Shown here: piece by piece, positions 26,689 to 35,740 of the stretch
Numbering within the stretch: position 1 is the first letter of the stretch
Layout: every line of letters begins with the position of its first letter
DNA from: Microbispora hainanensis
GTDB lineage: Bacteria; Actinomycetota; Actinomycetes; Streptosporangiales; Streptosporangiaceae
DNA: 64,000 bases
Direction: 5' to 3'
Assembly (NCBI RefSeq): GCF_036186745.1
Contig: NZ_CP108086.1
Location: 5,518,001-5,582,000, forward strand
Notes under the pieces: generated by a model
Databases searched by the model: none
Told to the model about the DNA's origin: nothing
The model's input: the letters and a program-made list of their open reading frames with translations, nothing else
Position numbers and translations under genes: made by a program

Positions 26689-27083
26689 GTCACACAGCGT
26701 GACAGACCCCTGACAGCCTCGGGCGGAATCCGGCGGTCACTCGGTGAACACGCCTCGGGGTGACCTGGGATGAAACGGCTACGATCACTGCGAACCGGAC
26801 TGGCGGATAGTGATGTCGAGGCCGGTGCCACCGGGAAGCCGTGCTCAGCCAGTTGGCGGTTCACGTGCCGCGTCATCCGGGCCACCCGGGCGGGGTCGGC
26901 CTGCCGGGCGCGTTCGCGCAGCAGAGCCAGCGCGCGCTGGTCGGTGATGTGCTTTTCGGTGACGGCGTCGTTGAAGACCGCGGTCACGCTGGCGGCCTTG
27001 CCTGCCGCGACGAGGTGCTCGGCGTATTCGAGGATGCCGGCGTCCACGGTGATGGTGATCCGGACCTTCCTGCCTCCGCGCAT
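26607..27083 (-). CDS. Ribbon-helix-helix antitoxin-like protein
   Basis: A frame of up to 158 residues whose first 85 look genuine: KVRITITVDAGILEYAEHLV followed by AGKAASVTAVFNDAVTEK and RARQADPARVARMTRHVNRQ. A beta-strand then two helices is the RHH/CopG antitoxin pattern. After HGFPVA the sequence loses character and overlaps the DUF3800 frame by 82 bases, so the natural stop may have been lost by a frameshift. The start is only 11 bp from the IS3 end at 27094, so its promoter has probably been displaced. No matching toxin is seen unless the DUF3800 protein serves. Confidence 0.5.
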   Translation of the reverse strand: MRGGRKVRITITVDAGILEYAEHLVAAGKAASVTAVFNDAVTEKHITDQRALALLRERARQADPARVARMTRHVNRQLAEHGFPVAPASTSLSASPVRSDRSRFIPGHPEACSPSDRRIPPEAVRGLSRCVTCCWRTWTRATPATATPWLRCRSRTSR

Positions 27084-27123
27084 GCTCGCAATCTGAACCG
27101 CGCCGAGTTTCGTGGAGGCCGGG

Positions 27124-28100
27124 TTAGCTGGCTGGGGTGAGGATAGCCGGGGCGGTTTGGGTTCGGTAGTGGGTCTCGAATTCGGCTGGTGGAAGGTCGT
27201 TGCAGGCGCTGTGGAGGCGCCGGTTGTTGTACCAGTCGACCCATTCCATGGTGGCGATCTCGACGTCGTCCAGGCCGTTCCACGGGCCGCGCCGGTGGAT
27301 CAGCTCGGTCTTGTACAGCCCGATGGTGCTTTCGGCCAGGGCGTTGTCATAGCTGTCCCCTCGAGATCCGACCGAGCAGACCGCCCCGGCACCCGACAGG
27401 CGCTCGGTGTAGCGAATCGACAGATACTGGCAGCCGCGGTCGGAGTGGTGCACCAGGCCCTCCAGCCGCCGTCCGTCTCCGCGACGCCAGATGGCCATCT
27501 CCAGGGCGTCCAGCGCCAGGTCGGTGCGCAGATGATCGGCCAGACGCCACCCGACGATCATCCGCGAGAACGCGTCGATCACCAGCGCCGCGTACACGAA
27601 CCCCGACGCGGTGGGGATGTAGGTCAGGTCGGCGACCCACAACCGGTTGGGGGAGGGGGCGGTGAAGTCGCGTTTGACCAGGTCGGCGGGCCGGTCAATG
27701 AGAGCATCGGGGATCGTGGTCGGTCGCTTGTGGTCCCCGCGAACCGCCCCGGCCAGCCCCAGGCGCTTCATCAGCCGGGCCACGGTACAGCGGGCCACGC
27801 GGGTGCCGCGCCGGTTGAGCTCCTTCCACATCTTGCGCACGCCATACACCTCGAAGTTCTCGTTCCACACCGTGGTGATCTCGGCCATGAGCTGGGCGTC
27901 CCGCACCTGCCGGGCTGAGGGCGGACGGGACTTGGCCGCGTAGTACGTCGACGTCGCCACCTGCAACACCTGGCAGATCGGCTCGACGCCGAAAGCGCCG
28001 CGGTGAGCGTCGATGAAGGCGACTACCTGGGCGGCCGGGGGTCGAGTTCGGCCGCGAAAAAAGCGGCCGCGGCCTTGAGGATCTCGTTGGCGCGGCGCAG
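27124..28100 (-). CDS. IS3 transposase OrfB (rve core)
   Basis: The frame from about 28070 down to 27124 encodes the IS3 integrase core: GAFGVEPICQVLQVATSTYY (HTH_21-like start), RLWVADLTYIPTASGF, HHSDRGCQYLS and YDNALAESTIGLYKTELIHR supply the DDE residues. It is normally made as an OrfAB fusion by a -1 slip on the six-T run at about 28056-28061, and the frame relation here is correct for that. The start given is approximate because translation begins through the fusion. Nearly identical to copy 1. Confidence 0.88.
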
Positions 28101-28343
28101 CTCGCGCACCTCGCGCTCCAACTCGGCGATCCGCTGGGCGTCGGTGGTCGAGGTGCCCGGCCGCTGCCCCTCGTCGATCTCGGCCTGGCGCACCCACCCG
28201 CGCAATGCCTCGCGGTGAACACCGAGCTGATCGGCCACCCGGGCGATCGCGCCGGGGGCACCGCCGGTCTGCCGGCGGACCTCAAAGACCATGCGCACCG
28301 CGCGCTCTCGAAGCTCTTGGGGATACTTCCTCGGGGCTGGCAT
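28023..28343 (-). CDS. IS3 OrfA (HTH protein)
   Basis: About 106 residues from the ATG at 28343, MPAPRKYPQELRERAVRMVF, with an HTH_Tnp_1 domain and a leucine-zipper-like EREVRELRRANEILKAAAAF, ending FAAELDPRPPR. It binds the IS ends and regulates transposition. The stop lies just beyond the slippery T run, as expected for IS3 elements with programmed frameshifting. Confidence 0.88.
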   Translation of the reverse strand: MPAPRKYPQELRERAVRMVFEVRRQTGGAPGAIARVADQLGVHREALRGWVRQAEIDEGQRPGTSTTDAQRIAELEREVRELRRANEILKAAAAFFAAELDPRPPR

Positions 28344-28639
28344 CGTGACGTGATTCTCCCTTCCGCCAGCAGATGATGCTGGCTTCAGGGCCTCCACGAA
28401 AGTCGGAGTGGTTCAAGTGCGGGCTCTATGCGCCATGCCCTGACATGCTTCGGTGTGGTGGATTTGGTGATTTGGCTGGCGCAGGCAATAGTCCTCTCGT
28501 ACATTCGTGCGAGGGGCGGCCAAGAGCGGTGATGCCCTGGGCGTGTCTGGCGAATGCTCCCGAAGGGTGCCTCCCCGGGTTGTTGGGGGTGTGCCAGTAC
28601 GAGCTGATTATTGGCCAAGTTCCCCACTGTGGTGGGGGC

Positions 28640-31159
28640 GTGCCCTACGGGGACGAGTTCCTTTCCTTCCGCCCTGCTAGTGATGGATGGTGCTGTTTGA
28701 GTCATGTCATCGATCTGCGAGCTCCTTGGGGCAAGCTGGGCAACAGCGACGTTCCGCATCCTCTGATCTGCCATGCGATCGACACCATGGCGGTGGCGGA
28801 GCTGCTGTTTGACAAGCTCTTGAGCGCTCGGCTCCGCTCGAGGTTCGCCTCAGTGTTCGCGCCGATCGGTGAGGCGCGTATGTGGGTGGCGTTCTTCTGT
28901 GGGCTTCATGACCTTGGAAAGTTGTCGCCGGCCTTCCAGGCGCTGAGAGCCGATGTGGCGGTGCGGTTGATGGGGGAGCCCGCGGCTGGTGCCATCCGGC
29001 GGATGCCGGATTACAAGCGTGTTGGACGTATTGATACTCCGCATGGAGTCCTGACGGCGGTGCGGGTCGAACCGATGCTCAGGGCGTGGGGAGCCAGCGC
29101 CCGCACGGCTCAGGACCTGGCGAATGCGATCGGCGGGCACCACGGCTCCTTCCTGAGGAGCGAGACCCTGCGGCAGGCCCGGAGCGGCGTCCGCGACCAC
29201 GGAGGTGACCTCTGGAAGGACTGGTGCGTCGAATTCGCGGAGCACGTTCTCCAGTTGCGGAACCTGCCGAAGCCGGCAAAGGCGGCATGGGCGCAGCTGC
29301 ACATCGAGACCGACTTGCTGGTGGTCCTGTCGGGACTGACCTCGGTCTCCGACTGGATCGCCTCCGCTGAGAGCAACTTCCCCTACGCCGGAGCCGACGT
29401 CGACCTGGCTGCTTACGTCGAGCGCGCGGCGAAGCAGGCCCGCGAAGCCGTGAGGCGGCTCGAGTGGGTCCCCTGGGAGCCGCCGGAAGGGGCCCGGTAC
29501 AAGAGCCTTTTCGGTGAGGACCCTCGGCAGATGCAGCTCGACGTCGAACAGATCACCGATGAGCTCGAGGCTCCACTGATGCTGATCGTGGAGGCTCCGA
29601 CCGGCGAGGGGAAGACGAAGGCCGCGCTGCAGGCTGCCGCACGCTTGGCACGTTCCCGCCCGGGCTCCGGCTCTGGCGATGGGCTGTACTTCGCCACCCC
29701 GACCAGGGCAACCAGCAATCAGGCCTATCGCGAGATCAATGACCTCATCAATAGGCACCAGCCCGAACTCGCCGTGCGACTGCTGCACAGCAGCGCGGAG
29801 GACTTCCTTATCGCGGAGCGGATGCGGAACCAGGAGGACGAGGCCCTCCAGCCGAGCGCCGTGGATGAGGACGGGGACCCGGCCGTCGCGGCGGACGCAC
29901 GTGAGTGGTTCACCCGCAAGAGAGGGCTGTTGGCACCGGTCGCGGTCGGCACGGTGGACCAGGTGCTGATGGCGGGGATCCGGTCGCGCCACGTCTTTGT
30001 CAGGATGACTGGGCTGTCCGGCAAGGTCGTCGTGATCGACGAGGTGCACGCTTATGACCCGTACATGTCCACGATGCTGGACCGGGTCCTGCAGTGGCTG
30101 GGCTTCCTCGGCGTATCGGTGATCCTTTTGTCGGCCACGCTGCCGGCCCACCGGCGTAATGACCTTGTCCGCAGCTGGCGTACGGGGCTGCTCGGCGACA
30201 ACGTGACGAGCCCTGCCCTCGACGCCACGGTCGCCTACCCTCGCATCACCTACGCGACCGCCGAGACAAGCAGGACGGTCCCGACCGCTGTCAGCGGCCT
30301 CAACGCCGATCGGCGCATGACCGTGATCCGGGTCCCCGATGAGGACATGGTCACCTGGTTGCTGGAACAGGTACGTCGCGGCGGCTGTGTCGCCGTGATT
30401 CACAATCTGGTGAGACGTGTCGAGAAGACGCAGGCTGCCCTCGAGGAAGCCATCAGCAGACTCCCGGCCGAGGAACGGCCGGAGCTGTACGTCATCACCG
30501 GCCAGCTGTCGGCGAAGGCGCGGTCCGAGGTTGAAGATCAGCTTCGTCGCGCCTTCGGTCCTCCTTCCCGGGAAGAGGAATTGGACAGTCCGTGCAAGGG
30601 GCGACGAGGCGAGGTTGCTCGGCCGGCTCGTGCCATCGTCGTGGGCACCCAGGTGCTGGAATCCAGCCTCGATCTGGACTTCGACCTGCTCGTCAGCGAC
30701 CTCGCCCCGATCGACAGCCTCATCCAGCGCATGGGCCGTGTGCACCGTCGCGGAGACGCGCATCCCCGCCCCGCGCACTTGACGGAGTTGACGCTGGCCA
30801 TTACCGGGGTCGAGGAGACCGACAAGGGGCCGAAGCTTCCCCCCTACACGGGAAGCATCTATCCGAAGGCGTTCACGTGGCGTACGTGGGCGCTGCTGCG
30901 AGACCGTACGGCGATCCACTCGCCAGGCGACGTGGCCGAACTGATCGAGAAGGTGTACGGGCCGCAGCCGGTGACCTGTCCGCCTGGGTGGACGGCCCTT
31001 GCTGAGGCGGCGCTCACGCTGGAGAGGTCGCACGCCAACCAGCGATTCGACGCCCGCGTGCTCTATCTGCCCTGGCCACGCCGGGACATGCCGCTCAGGG
31101 ATATGACCGGGCGAGCGGGAAGCTCCCGCCAGACCCGCAGGGAAGGACGCCCGTCATGA
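28640..31159 (+). CDS. cas3: CRISPR helicase-nuclease Cas3, subtype I-E, lacking its C-terminal domain
   Basis: About 839 residues; the start is uncertain (GTG 28640 after GGTGG is used, TTG 28697 also possible). HD nuclease first: HPLICHAIDTMAVAELL, GLHDLGKLSPAFQA and GGHHGS. Then the SF2 helicase: EAPTGEGKT (Walker A, near residue 318), VVIDEVHAYDPYMSTML (DEVH, near 465), LLSATLPAHRR and QRMGRVHRRGD (motif VI, near 695). This N-terminal HD order is the I-E type. The usual C-terminal accessory domain is encoded separately by the next gene, whose start overlaps this stop (ATGA). The gene begins 225 bp from an IS3 element. Confidence 0.92.
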   Translation: MPYGDEFLSFRPASDGWCCLSHVIDLRAPWGKLGNSDVPHPLICHAIDTMAVAELLFDKLLSARLRSRFASVFAPIGEARMWVAFFCGLHDLGKLSPAFQALRADVAVRLMGEPAAGAIRRMPDYKRVGRIDTPHGVLTAVRVEPMLRAWGASARTAQDLANAIGGHHGSFLRSETLRQARSGVRDHGGDLWKDWCVEFAEHVLQLRNLPKPAKAAWAQLHIETDLLVVLSGLTSVSDWIASAESNFPYAGADVDLAAYVERAAKQAREAVRRLEWVPWEPPEGARYKSLFGEDPRQMQLDVEQITDELEAPLMLIVEAPTGEGKTKAALQAAARLARSRPGSGSGDGLYFATPTRATSNQAYREINDLINRHQPELAVRLLHSSAEDFLIAERMRNQEDEALQPSAVDEDGDPAVAADAREWFTRKRGLLAPVAVGTVDQVLMAGIRSRHVFVRMTGLSGKVVVIDEVHAYDPYMSTMLDRVLQWLGFLGVSVILLSATLPAHRRNDLVRSWRTGLLGDNVTSPALDATVAYPRITYATAETSRTVPTAVSGLNADRRMTVIRVPDEDMVTWLLEQVRRGGCVAVIHNLVRRVEKTQAALEEAISRLPAEERPELYVITGQLSAKARSEVEDQLRRAFGPPSREEELDSPCKGRRGEVARPARAIVVGTQVLESSLDLDFDLLVSDLAPIDSLIQRMGRVHRRGDAHPRPAHLTELTLAITGVEETDKGPKLPPYTGSIYPKAFTWRTWALLRDRTAIHSPGDVAELIEKVYGPQPVTCPPGWTALAEAALTLERSHANQRFDARVLYLPWPRRDMPLRDMTGRAGSSRQTRREGRPS

Positions 31160-31548
31160 CCGACGCGCTCGGCTTCTCCGAAAGCATCGACGCGACGGTC
31201 GCGGTGGTGCTCCTCCGTGAAGGGCCGGTCAGCGGGGAGCTCATCCCGCTCGAAGGGAACATAGCTGTCGATTTTGACGCCGGCACGCCCCCGACACCCG
31301 AGCTGGTCGCCCAACTGCTCGACTCCAGCGTGCGCCTCACCGCGCCCTCCGAGGTGCCCTACGAGGTCGTCGAGGCCATCAATGAGGTGCCGATTCCTGC
31401 GGTCTTCACGCGGACGCCTTGGCTGCGTGCGCACCGGGCGCTGGTCCTTCGTGATGGCCGCGCGGCCCTGGGTGCCTTCCAGATGAGGTACAGCCCACGC
31501 CTCGGACTCGTCGTCGACGAGCTGCTCAGAACGGACACAGGTGAATGA
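31156..31548 (+). CDS. Separate Cas3 C-terminal domain protein, subtype I-E
   Basis: A 130-residue protein overlapping cas3 and cas8e by four bases on each side. The C-terminal part, RTPWLRAHRALVLRDGRAAL followed by RYSPRLGLVVDEL, resembles the terminal segment of complete actinobacterial I-E Cas3 proteins, which contacts Cascade. I therefore interpret it as the Cas3 C-terminal domain made as its own polypeptide. The N-terminal half (MTDALGFSESIDATVAVVLL REGPVSGEL) may be linker-derived. The coupling should keep stoichiometry with Cas3. The alternative is a small accessory protein unique to this operon. Confidence 0.6.
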   Translation: MTDALGFSESIDATVAVVLLREGPVSGELIPLEGNIAVDFDAGTPPTPELVAQLLDSSVRLTAPSEVPYEVVEAINEVPIPAVFTRTPWLRAHRALVLRDGRAALGAFQMRYSPRLGLVVDELLRTDTGE

Positions 31549-33146
31549 CGCCGGACAACAGGAAGGCGAACGTGACCTTCGATCTCGTCGAGGAGCCGTG
31601 GCTGCCAGTCGAACGTAGGAACGGCTCACCCGATTGCCTGGGGCTGCGGCAGCTGTTACTGGAGGCACGTGACATCAGGCGGCTGTCGGCCGAGACCCCC
31701 ACGGTGACGGCCGCGCTCTACCGCCTGGTGCTCGCCTTCGCACATCGCGCCTATGGGCCAGCCGACAGCGAGACATGGGCAGCCTTGTGGAACGGGGAGT
31801 TCGCTCGGAAACAGCTGGATGACTACCTGTCCCAGCACCCCAGGCGCTTCGATCTGTTCGATCCCGACCGGCCATTCCTGCAATGCCCGGCCCTGGCCAC
31901 GTGCGAGCCGACAGGCGCGGCCAAGCTCGTACCCAGCCGCGCCGTCGGCAACAACGTCACACTGTTCGATCACACCACCGCACATGATCGCGTCGCCCTC
32001 GAACCCGCGGAGGCCGCGCAGTGGCTGGTGACGGTCCACGCGTACGACCCGGGCGGCCTGAAGACCCCCTACACGAAGGTCAAGTCATCGGAACGCGCCC
32101 CGGCGAACCAGTTCGGAATGGTGCTGGTCGAAGGCGCGACGCTCCACGAGACCCTGCTGCTCAACATGCCGATCTACAACCCCGAGCGGGAGCAGCCGGA
32201 GCCCACCTCCCCGGACGACCGGCCGCCGTGGGAGGCAGACTCCCCTCCCGACCCGGAGCCGGACGAGCGGTCCCCCCTCGGGTGGACCGACCTGCTCACC
32301 TGGCCATCCCGGCGCGTGCTTCTGCACCCGCACGTCGACGGCACCGGCGTAGCCGTCGACAAGGTCGTCATCACCCCCGGTACGCGTCTGCGAGGCGACC
32401 TGGCGGACATCGAGCTGATGGCCGCCTTCCGCCGGCCGCCGCGCAAGGCCAGGCAGAAGAAACGCGAGGACTTCCGCGCGGTGCGCCTGGATGGGCGCCG
32501 TGGGATTTGGCGGCATGCGGAGGCGTTCCTGTTGGCCGGGGACGAGGACACGCGGCGCCGGCCCCGCCCGCTGGACCACATCGCGGACCTCGTCGAGAGC
32601 GAGACGATCCCAGAGGAGACCGTCTACACGATCCGGGTCTTCGGACAGCAGCTCGGATCCAAGGGCGCGGTGGTGGAGTCGTGGGCGGAAGAGGCCGTCT
32701 CCGCGCCGGTCGCGCTGCTGCGCGCGCGCCACGCGCCGGTCGGCCCCATCATCGGCCACGCCGTCGATCTCGCCGACCAGGTCGCTGGCGCCCTTCGTGA
32801 CATGGATCACGACTTCTGCGCGGCGATGCACGCGGACCGCAGCGTGGGCATCGACCTTCCGTACTGGACGCAGCTCCCCCAGCCCTTCGACGAGTTCCTG
32901 CGCGCGCTGGCCGAGGCACGCCGCAATGGGCAACCGGAAACGGACGCGATCGAGGGATGGGCGCGGGCCGTGCGGAAGGCGGCCACCGCCGTCGCCGACC
33001 GCTGGGCCTACGGATCGCCGCGCAAGGGGCGCAACCTTTCCGAAGCCGGCAAGCAGTTCGGCAGGTTCACAGGCGCGCTGCACCACCTCACGGAAGTGTT
33101 CGCCGCCAAGGCCATGAATTACGTCGACGAGGAGGTCTCTTCTTGA
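31545..33146 (+). CDS. cas8e: Cas8e (Cse1/CasA) large subunit of Cascade
   Basis: 533 residues, ATG at 31545 overlapping the previous stop. It opens with FDLVEEPWLPVERRNGSPDC LGLRQLLLEA, the typical CasA start, and continues with SQHPRRFDLFDPDRPFLQCP and NQFGMVLVEGATLHETLLLN. It ends with a helical bundle (KGRNLSEAGKQFGRFTGALH). In I-E Cascade this subunit recognises the PAM and recruits Cas3. Length is normal and the frame intact. It is coupled to cse2 through a TTGA overlap. Confidence 0.95.
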   Translation: MTPDNRKANVTFDLVEEPWLPVERRNGSPDCLGLRQLLLEARDIRRLSAETPTVTAALYRLVLAFAHRAYGPADSETWAALWNGEFARKQLDDYLSQHPRRFDLFDPDRPFLQCPALATCEPTGAAKLVPSRAVGNNVTLFDHTTAHDRVALEPAEAAQWLVTVHAYDPGGLKTPYTKVKSSERAPANQFGMVLVEGATLHETLLLNMPIYNPEREQPEPTSPDDRPPWEADSPPDPEPDERSPLGWTDLLTWPSRRVLLHPHVDGTGVAVDKVVITPGTRLRGDLADIELMAAFRRPPRKARQKKREDFRAVRLDGRRGIWRHAEAFLLAGDEDTRRRPRPLDHIADLVESETIPEETVYTIRVFGQQLGSKGAVVESWAEEAVSAPVALLRARHAPVGPIIGHAVDLADQVAGALRDMDHDFCAAMHADRSVGIDLPYWTQLPQPFDEFLRALAEARRNGQPETDAIEGWARAVRKAATAVADRWAYGSPRKGRNLSEAGKQFGRFTGALHHLTEVFAAKAMNYVDEEVSS

Positions 33147-33763
33147 TCCCCCAAGCGTCCTCACTGGAGGAGATCCGCCAACGGCGCCGCCGATTCGTCA
33201 ACCACCTGTACGGATTGCACGCCAAGCTCGAGTCCGGGCGGCAGTATCAGAGCGCCGAGGCCCGGCGCGACCTGGCCCTGCTGCGCCGTTCCCTCGCTGG
33301 CGGCCGTCAGGAGGCGGACGCGTACGCGGTGGTTTTTCCCTACGACCCGCCGATCGAGGAGCAGCAGGCATGGCTGCTCGTGGCCGGTCTGTTCGCGCTG
33401 CATCCTCAGCCTCGGCCCCGGACCTCGCCCGGCCCGTCAGGTGCGCAACGCCCGCCGTCCCGCTCCATTGGCGTGTCCATGAGGCGGCTCGTGGAACGCC
33501 GAAGCTCCGCGGAACGCAGATTCCTGCAGCTGCTGGGCGTCGACCGCACAGCCCTGCCGCACTACCTCCGGCAGGCCGTGCAACTCCTGCACACCGAAAA
33601 CATCCCGCTCGACTACGACCGGCTGCTGGACGACGTGGTGATCCTCATGAGCGAGCACCACGATCCCGAGCGCGCCCACCGCGTACGGCTGACGTGGGCC
33701 CGCGACTTCCATCGCCAGCTCCGCCAAACCCCGGCGAACGCCCCCGTCGCCCCGACTGCCTAA
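33143..33763 (+). CDS. cse2: Cse2 (CasB/Cas11e) small subunit of Cascade
   Basis: About 206 residues from a TTG at 33143 that overlaps the cas8e stop; GAGGAGG at 33129 supports this start. Helical and basic throughout, with EIRQRRRRFVNHLYGLHAKL near the start and LTWARDFHRQLRQ at the end, both typical of CasB. A pair of these subunits lines the belly of Cascade and stabilises the non-target strand. Confidence 0.93.
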   Translation: MIPQASSLEEIRQRRRRFVNHLYGLHAKLESGRQYQSAEARRDLALLRRSLAGGRQEADAYAVVFPYDPPIEEQQAWLLVAGLFALHPQPRPRTSPGPSGAQRPPSRSIGVSMRRLVERRSSAERRFLQLLGVDRTALPHYLRQAVQLLHTENIPLDYDRLLDDVVILMSEHHDPERAHRVRLTWARDFHRQLRQTPANAPVAPTA

Positions 33764-33787
33764 CCAGTCCCCCCACCAGGAGAACTA

Positions 33788-34969
33788 GTGATCATCGAGC
33801 TTCACCTGCTGCAGTCGTTCCCGGTCAGCAACCTCAACCGCGACGACATCGGGCAGCCCAAGACGGCCACCTTCGGCGGGGTCACCCGCGGGCGCATCTC
33901 CAGCCAGAGCCTCAAGAGAGCAGCCAGGGGATTGTTCAACCAGTACGGGCTCAGCGTCGACGAGACAGGCGTGCGCACCAAGCGACTCCTGGACAATGCA
34001 GCAAAGCTGCTTGCCGAACGGCACGGCCGCGACGGGGAGCGCAGTCAGGTCGTGGCGGGAGCCGGCCTGGAGGCCCTTGGCTTCGGTATCGACGCCGAGA
34101 CCAGGCTCACCCAATACCTCTTGTTCGTCGGCCGCAGCGCGAGCGAACTGCTGGCCGACTTTTGCGAGCGTGAGTGGGACAAGCTTGAGAAGGCCGCCGC
34201 ACAGAAGGCGGCGGAGGCGAAGAAGGCGGCAGAAAAGAAGAAGAACGGGGACTCTACCGAGCCGGAGACTCCCGCCAAGAGCAAGAAGATCAAGCCGGAC
34301 AAGGCGACCCTGGCAGAGGCACAGAAGATCCTGGATGCCCAGAAAGTCGCCGACATCGCACTGTTCGGGCGGATGATCGCCGACAACAAGGACTTCAGCG
34401 TCGAGGCCGCCTCCCAGGTGGCCCATGCCCTGTCCACCCACGCCGTGGCCAACGAGTTCGACTACTACACCGCCGTCGACGACCTCAAGCCGCAGGACGA
34501 ATCCGGCGCCGATATGATCGGCACGGTCGATTTCAACAGCGCCTGCTACTACCGATACGCCAACCTCGACCTGGGCCAGCTCAACAAGAACCTCGGCGGA
34601 GACGCCGATCTGGCCGCACGTACGGCACAGGCATGGCTGTACGCCCTCGTTCACGCCGTCCCCACCGGCAAGCAGAATTCCATGGCGGCCCGCACCATGC
34701 CGGACACGCTGATCGGCGTCACCCGCGAGACGGGAGCTTGGAACCTGGCCAACGCCTTCCTCAAGCCGGTCACCGGCCCCGACCTGATGGCCCTGTCCAC
34801 CCAGCGGCTCATCGAGCACCTGGGACAGTTGCGCAACTTCTACGGAGGCAAGGACCTGTCCGTGACGGCCGCATCGGTCACCGGCACGCTCCCCGGCATC
34901 GACGAAGCCGAACGGGCCACGACCCTGGAGGAGTTCAGCAACCGCGTCCTGGCTTCCCTCAAGGCCTGA
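33788..34969 (+). CDS. cas7e: Cas7e (CasC/Cse4) backbone subunit of Cascade
   Basis: 393 residues, GTG at 33788 after CAGGAGA. The motif HLLQSFPVSNLNRDDIGQPK followed by TFGGVTRGRISSQSLKRA is the signature of CasC. It wraps the crRNA spacer as a hexamer. A Lys/Ala/Glu-rich insertion (KKAAEKKKNGDSTEPETPAK, around residues 140-180) is longer than in many homologues and may be a flexible surface loop. It ends MPGIDEAERATTLEEF-like, as usual. Confidence 0.95.
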   Translation: MIIELHLLQSFPVSNLNRDDIGQPKTATFGGVTRGRISSQSLKRAARGLFNQYGLSVDETGVRTKRLLDNAAKLLAERHGRDGERSQVVAGAGLEALGFGIDAETRLTQYLLFVGRSASELLADFCEREWDKLEKAAAQKAAEAKKAAEKKKNGDSTEPETPAKSKKIKPDKATLAEAQKILDAQKVADIALFGRMIADNKDFSVEAASQVAHALSTHAVANEFDYYTAVDDLKPQDESGADMIGTVDFNSACYYRYANLDLGQLNKNLGGDADLAARTAQAWLYALVHAVPTGKQNSMAARTMPDTLIGVTRETGAWNLANAFLKPVTGPDLMALSTQRLIEHLGQLRNFYGGKDLSVTAASVTGTLPGIDEAERATTLEEFSNRVLASLKA

Positions 34970-34972
34970 GCC

Positions 34973-35740
34973 ATGACCCTCTCCCTGGCACTTTGCCTCG
35001 ACGCACCCATGCAGTCCTGGGGCATCCGATCCCGCTTCACCATGCGGGAGACCACCAGAGAACCCACCAAGTCAGGCATCGTGGGGCTGCTCGGCGCCGC
35101 CCTCGGCATCCCCCGCGACGACGAGAAGGAACTGGGCCGGCTCGCCGGCTTACGCATGGCCGTGCGCGTGGATCGCGAAGGCATCCTCGAGCGGGACTAC
35201 CACACAGCCCAAAACGTCCCCACCACCGCGGGCACGGGCCACCGCACCGTGGTCAGCGAGCGCTACTACCTCGCCGACGCGCTGTTCCTCGTCGTGCTCG
35301 AAGGAGACGAAGCCACGATCACCAGAGCCGCCGCGGCCGTGCAACGCCCGCACTGGCCGCTGTGCTTCGGACGCAAGCCCTTCGTGCCGGCCCGCCCGCT
35401 GACCCGCTCAGGCCGTCCCGGGGGACCACGCACCGGTGAAGGCCTCCAGGAAAAGCCCCTCGACACGGTCCTGCATGATCACCCCTGGCTCGAAACACGC
35501 CCCAAAGCCCGCGCCTGGGCGCTCGCCGACCTTCAGCGCGGCGAGACCATCGAGCTGCGCACGATGATCGATTGCGACCCGGCCGTCCCCGGAGCCGAAC
35601 CGAGACACGACCAGCCCATTTCCCTTGTCCGGCACGACCGGCGCTTCACCACCCGCGCTGTACTGCCCGGGTACGTCGCACTCACTGAGGACATGATTTC
35701 AGCAGGAGACTCGGGTGTTCCTGAGCAAGCTCAACATTGA
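34973..35740 (+). CDS. cas5e: Cas5e (CasD)
   Basis: 255 residues, three bases after cas7e. The start TLSLALCLDAPMQSWGIRSR FTMRETTREPTKSGIVGLLG is diagnostic of CasD; the PTKSG segment lies at the crRNA handle contact. It caps the 5' handle of the crRNA in Cascade. The C-terminus (RRFTTRAVLPGYVALTEDMI) overlaps the cas6e start by 26 bases, so the two are coupled. Confidence 0.95.
   Translation: MTLSLALCLDAPMQSWGIRSRFTMRETTREPTKSGIVGLLGAALGIPRDDEKELGRLAGLRMAVRVDREGILERDYHTAQNVPTTAGTGHRTVVSERYYLADALFLVVLEGDEATITRAAAAVQRPHWPLCFGRKPFVPARPLTRSGRPGGPRTGEGLQEKPLDTVLHDHPWLETRPKARAWALADLQRGETIELRTMIDCDPAVPGAEPRHDQPISLVRHDRRFTTRAVLPGYVALTEDMISAGDSGVPEQAQH

Larger units (their letters stand above)
27094..28415 (-). 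mobile_element. IS3-family element, copy 2 (inverted)
   Basis: The ends match copy 1: TGAACCGCGCCGAG at 27094 and GGAGTGGTTCA ending 28415. The length is 1322 bp, from one extra T at the slippery site and one codon less in OrfB. The flanks (AATC and AGT) show no target duplication, so a rearrangement or adjacent deletion is likely. Confidence 0.88.

Noticed and set aside
28500-28540. Sequence GGGCGGCCAAGAGCG upstream of I-E cas3 resembling an I-G repeat
   Set aside because: Only a short GC-rich match, without the ATGAAGG core or the stem; likely chance.
28850-31033. 727-codon minus-strand frame opposite I-E cas3
   Set aside because: Cas3 on the plus strand has all helicase and HD motifs; the antisense translation has none.
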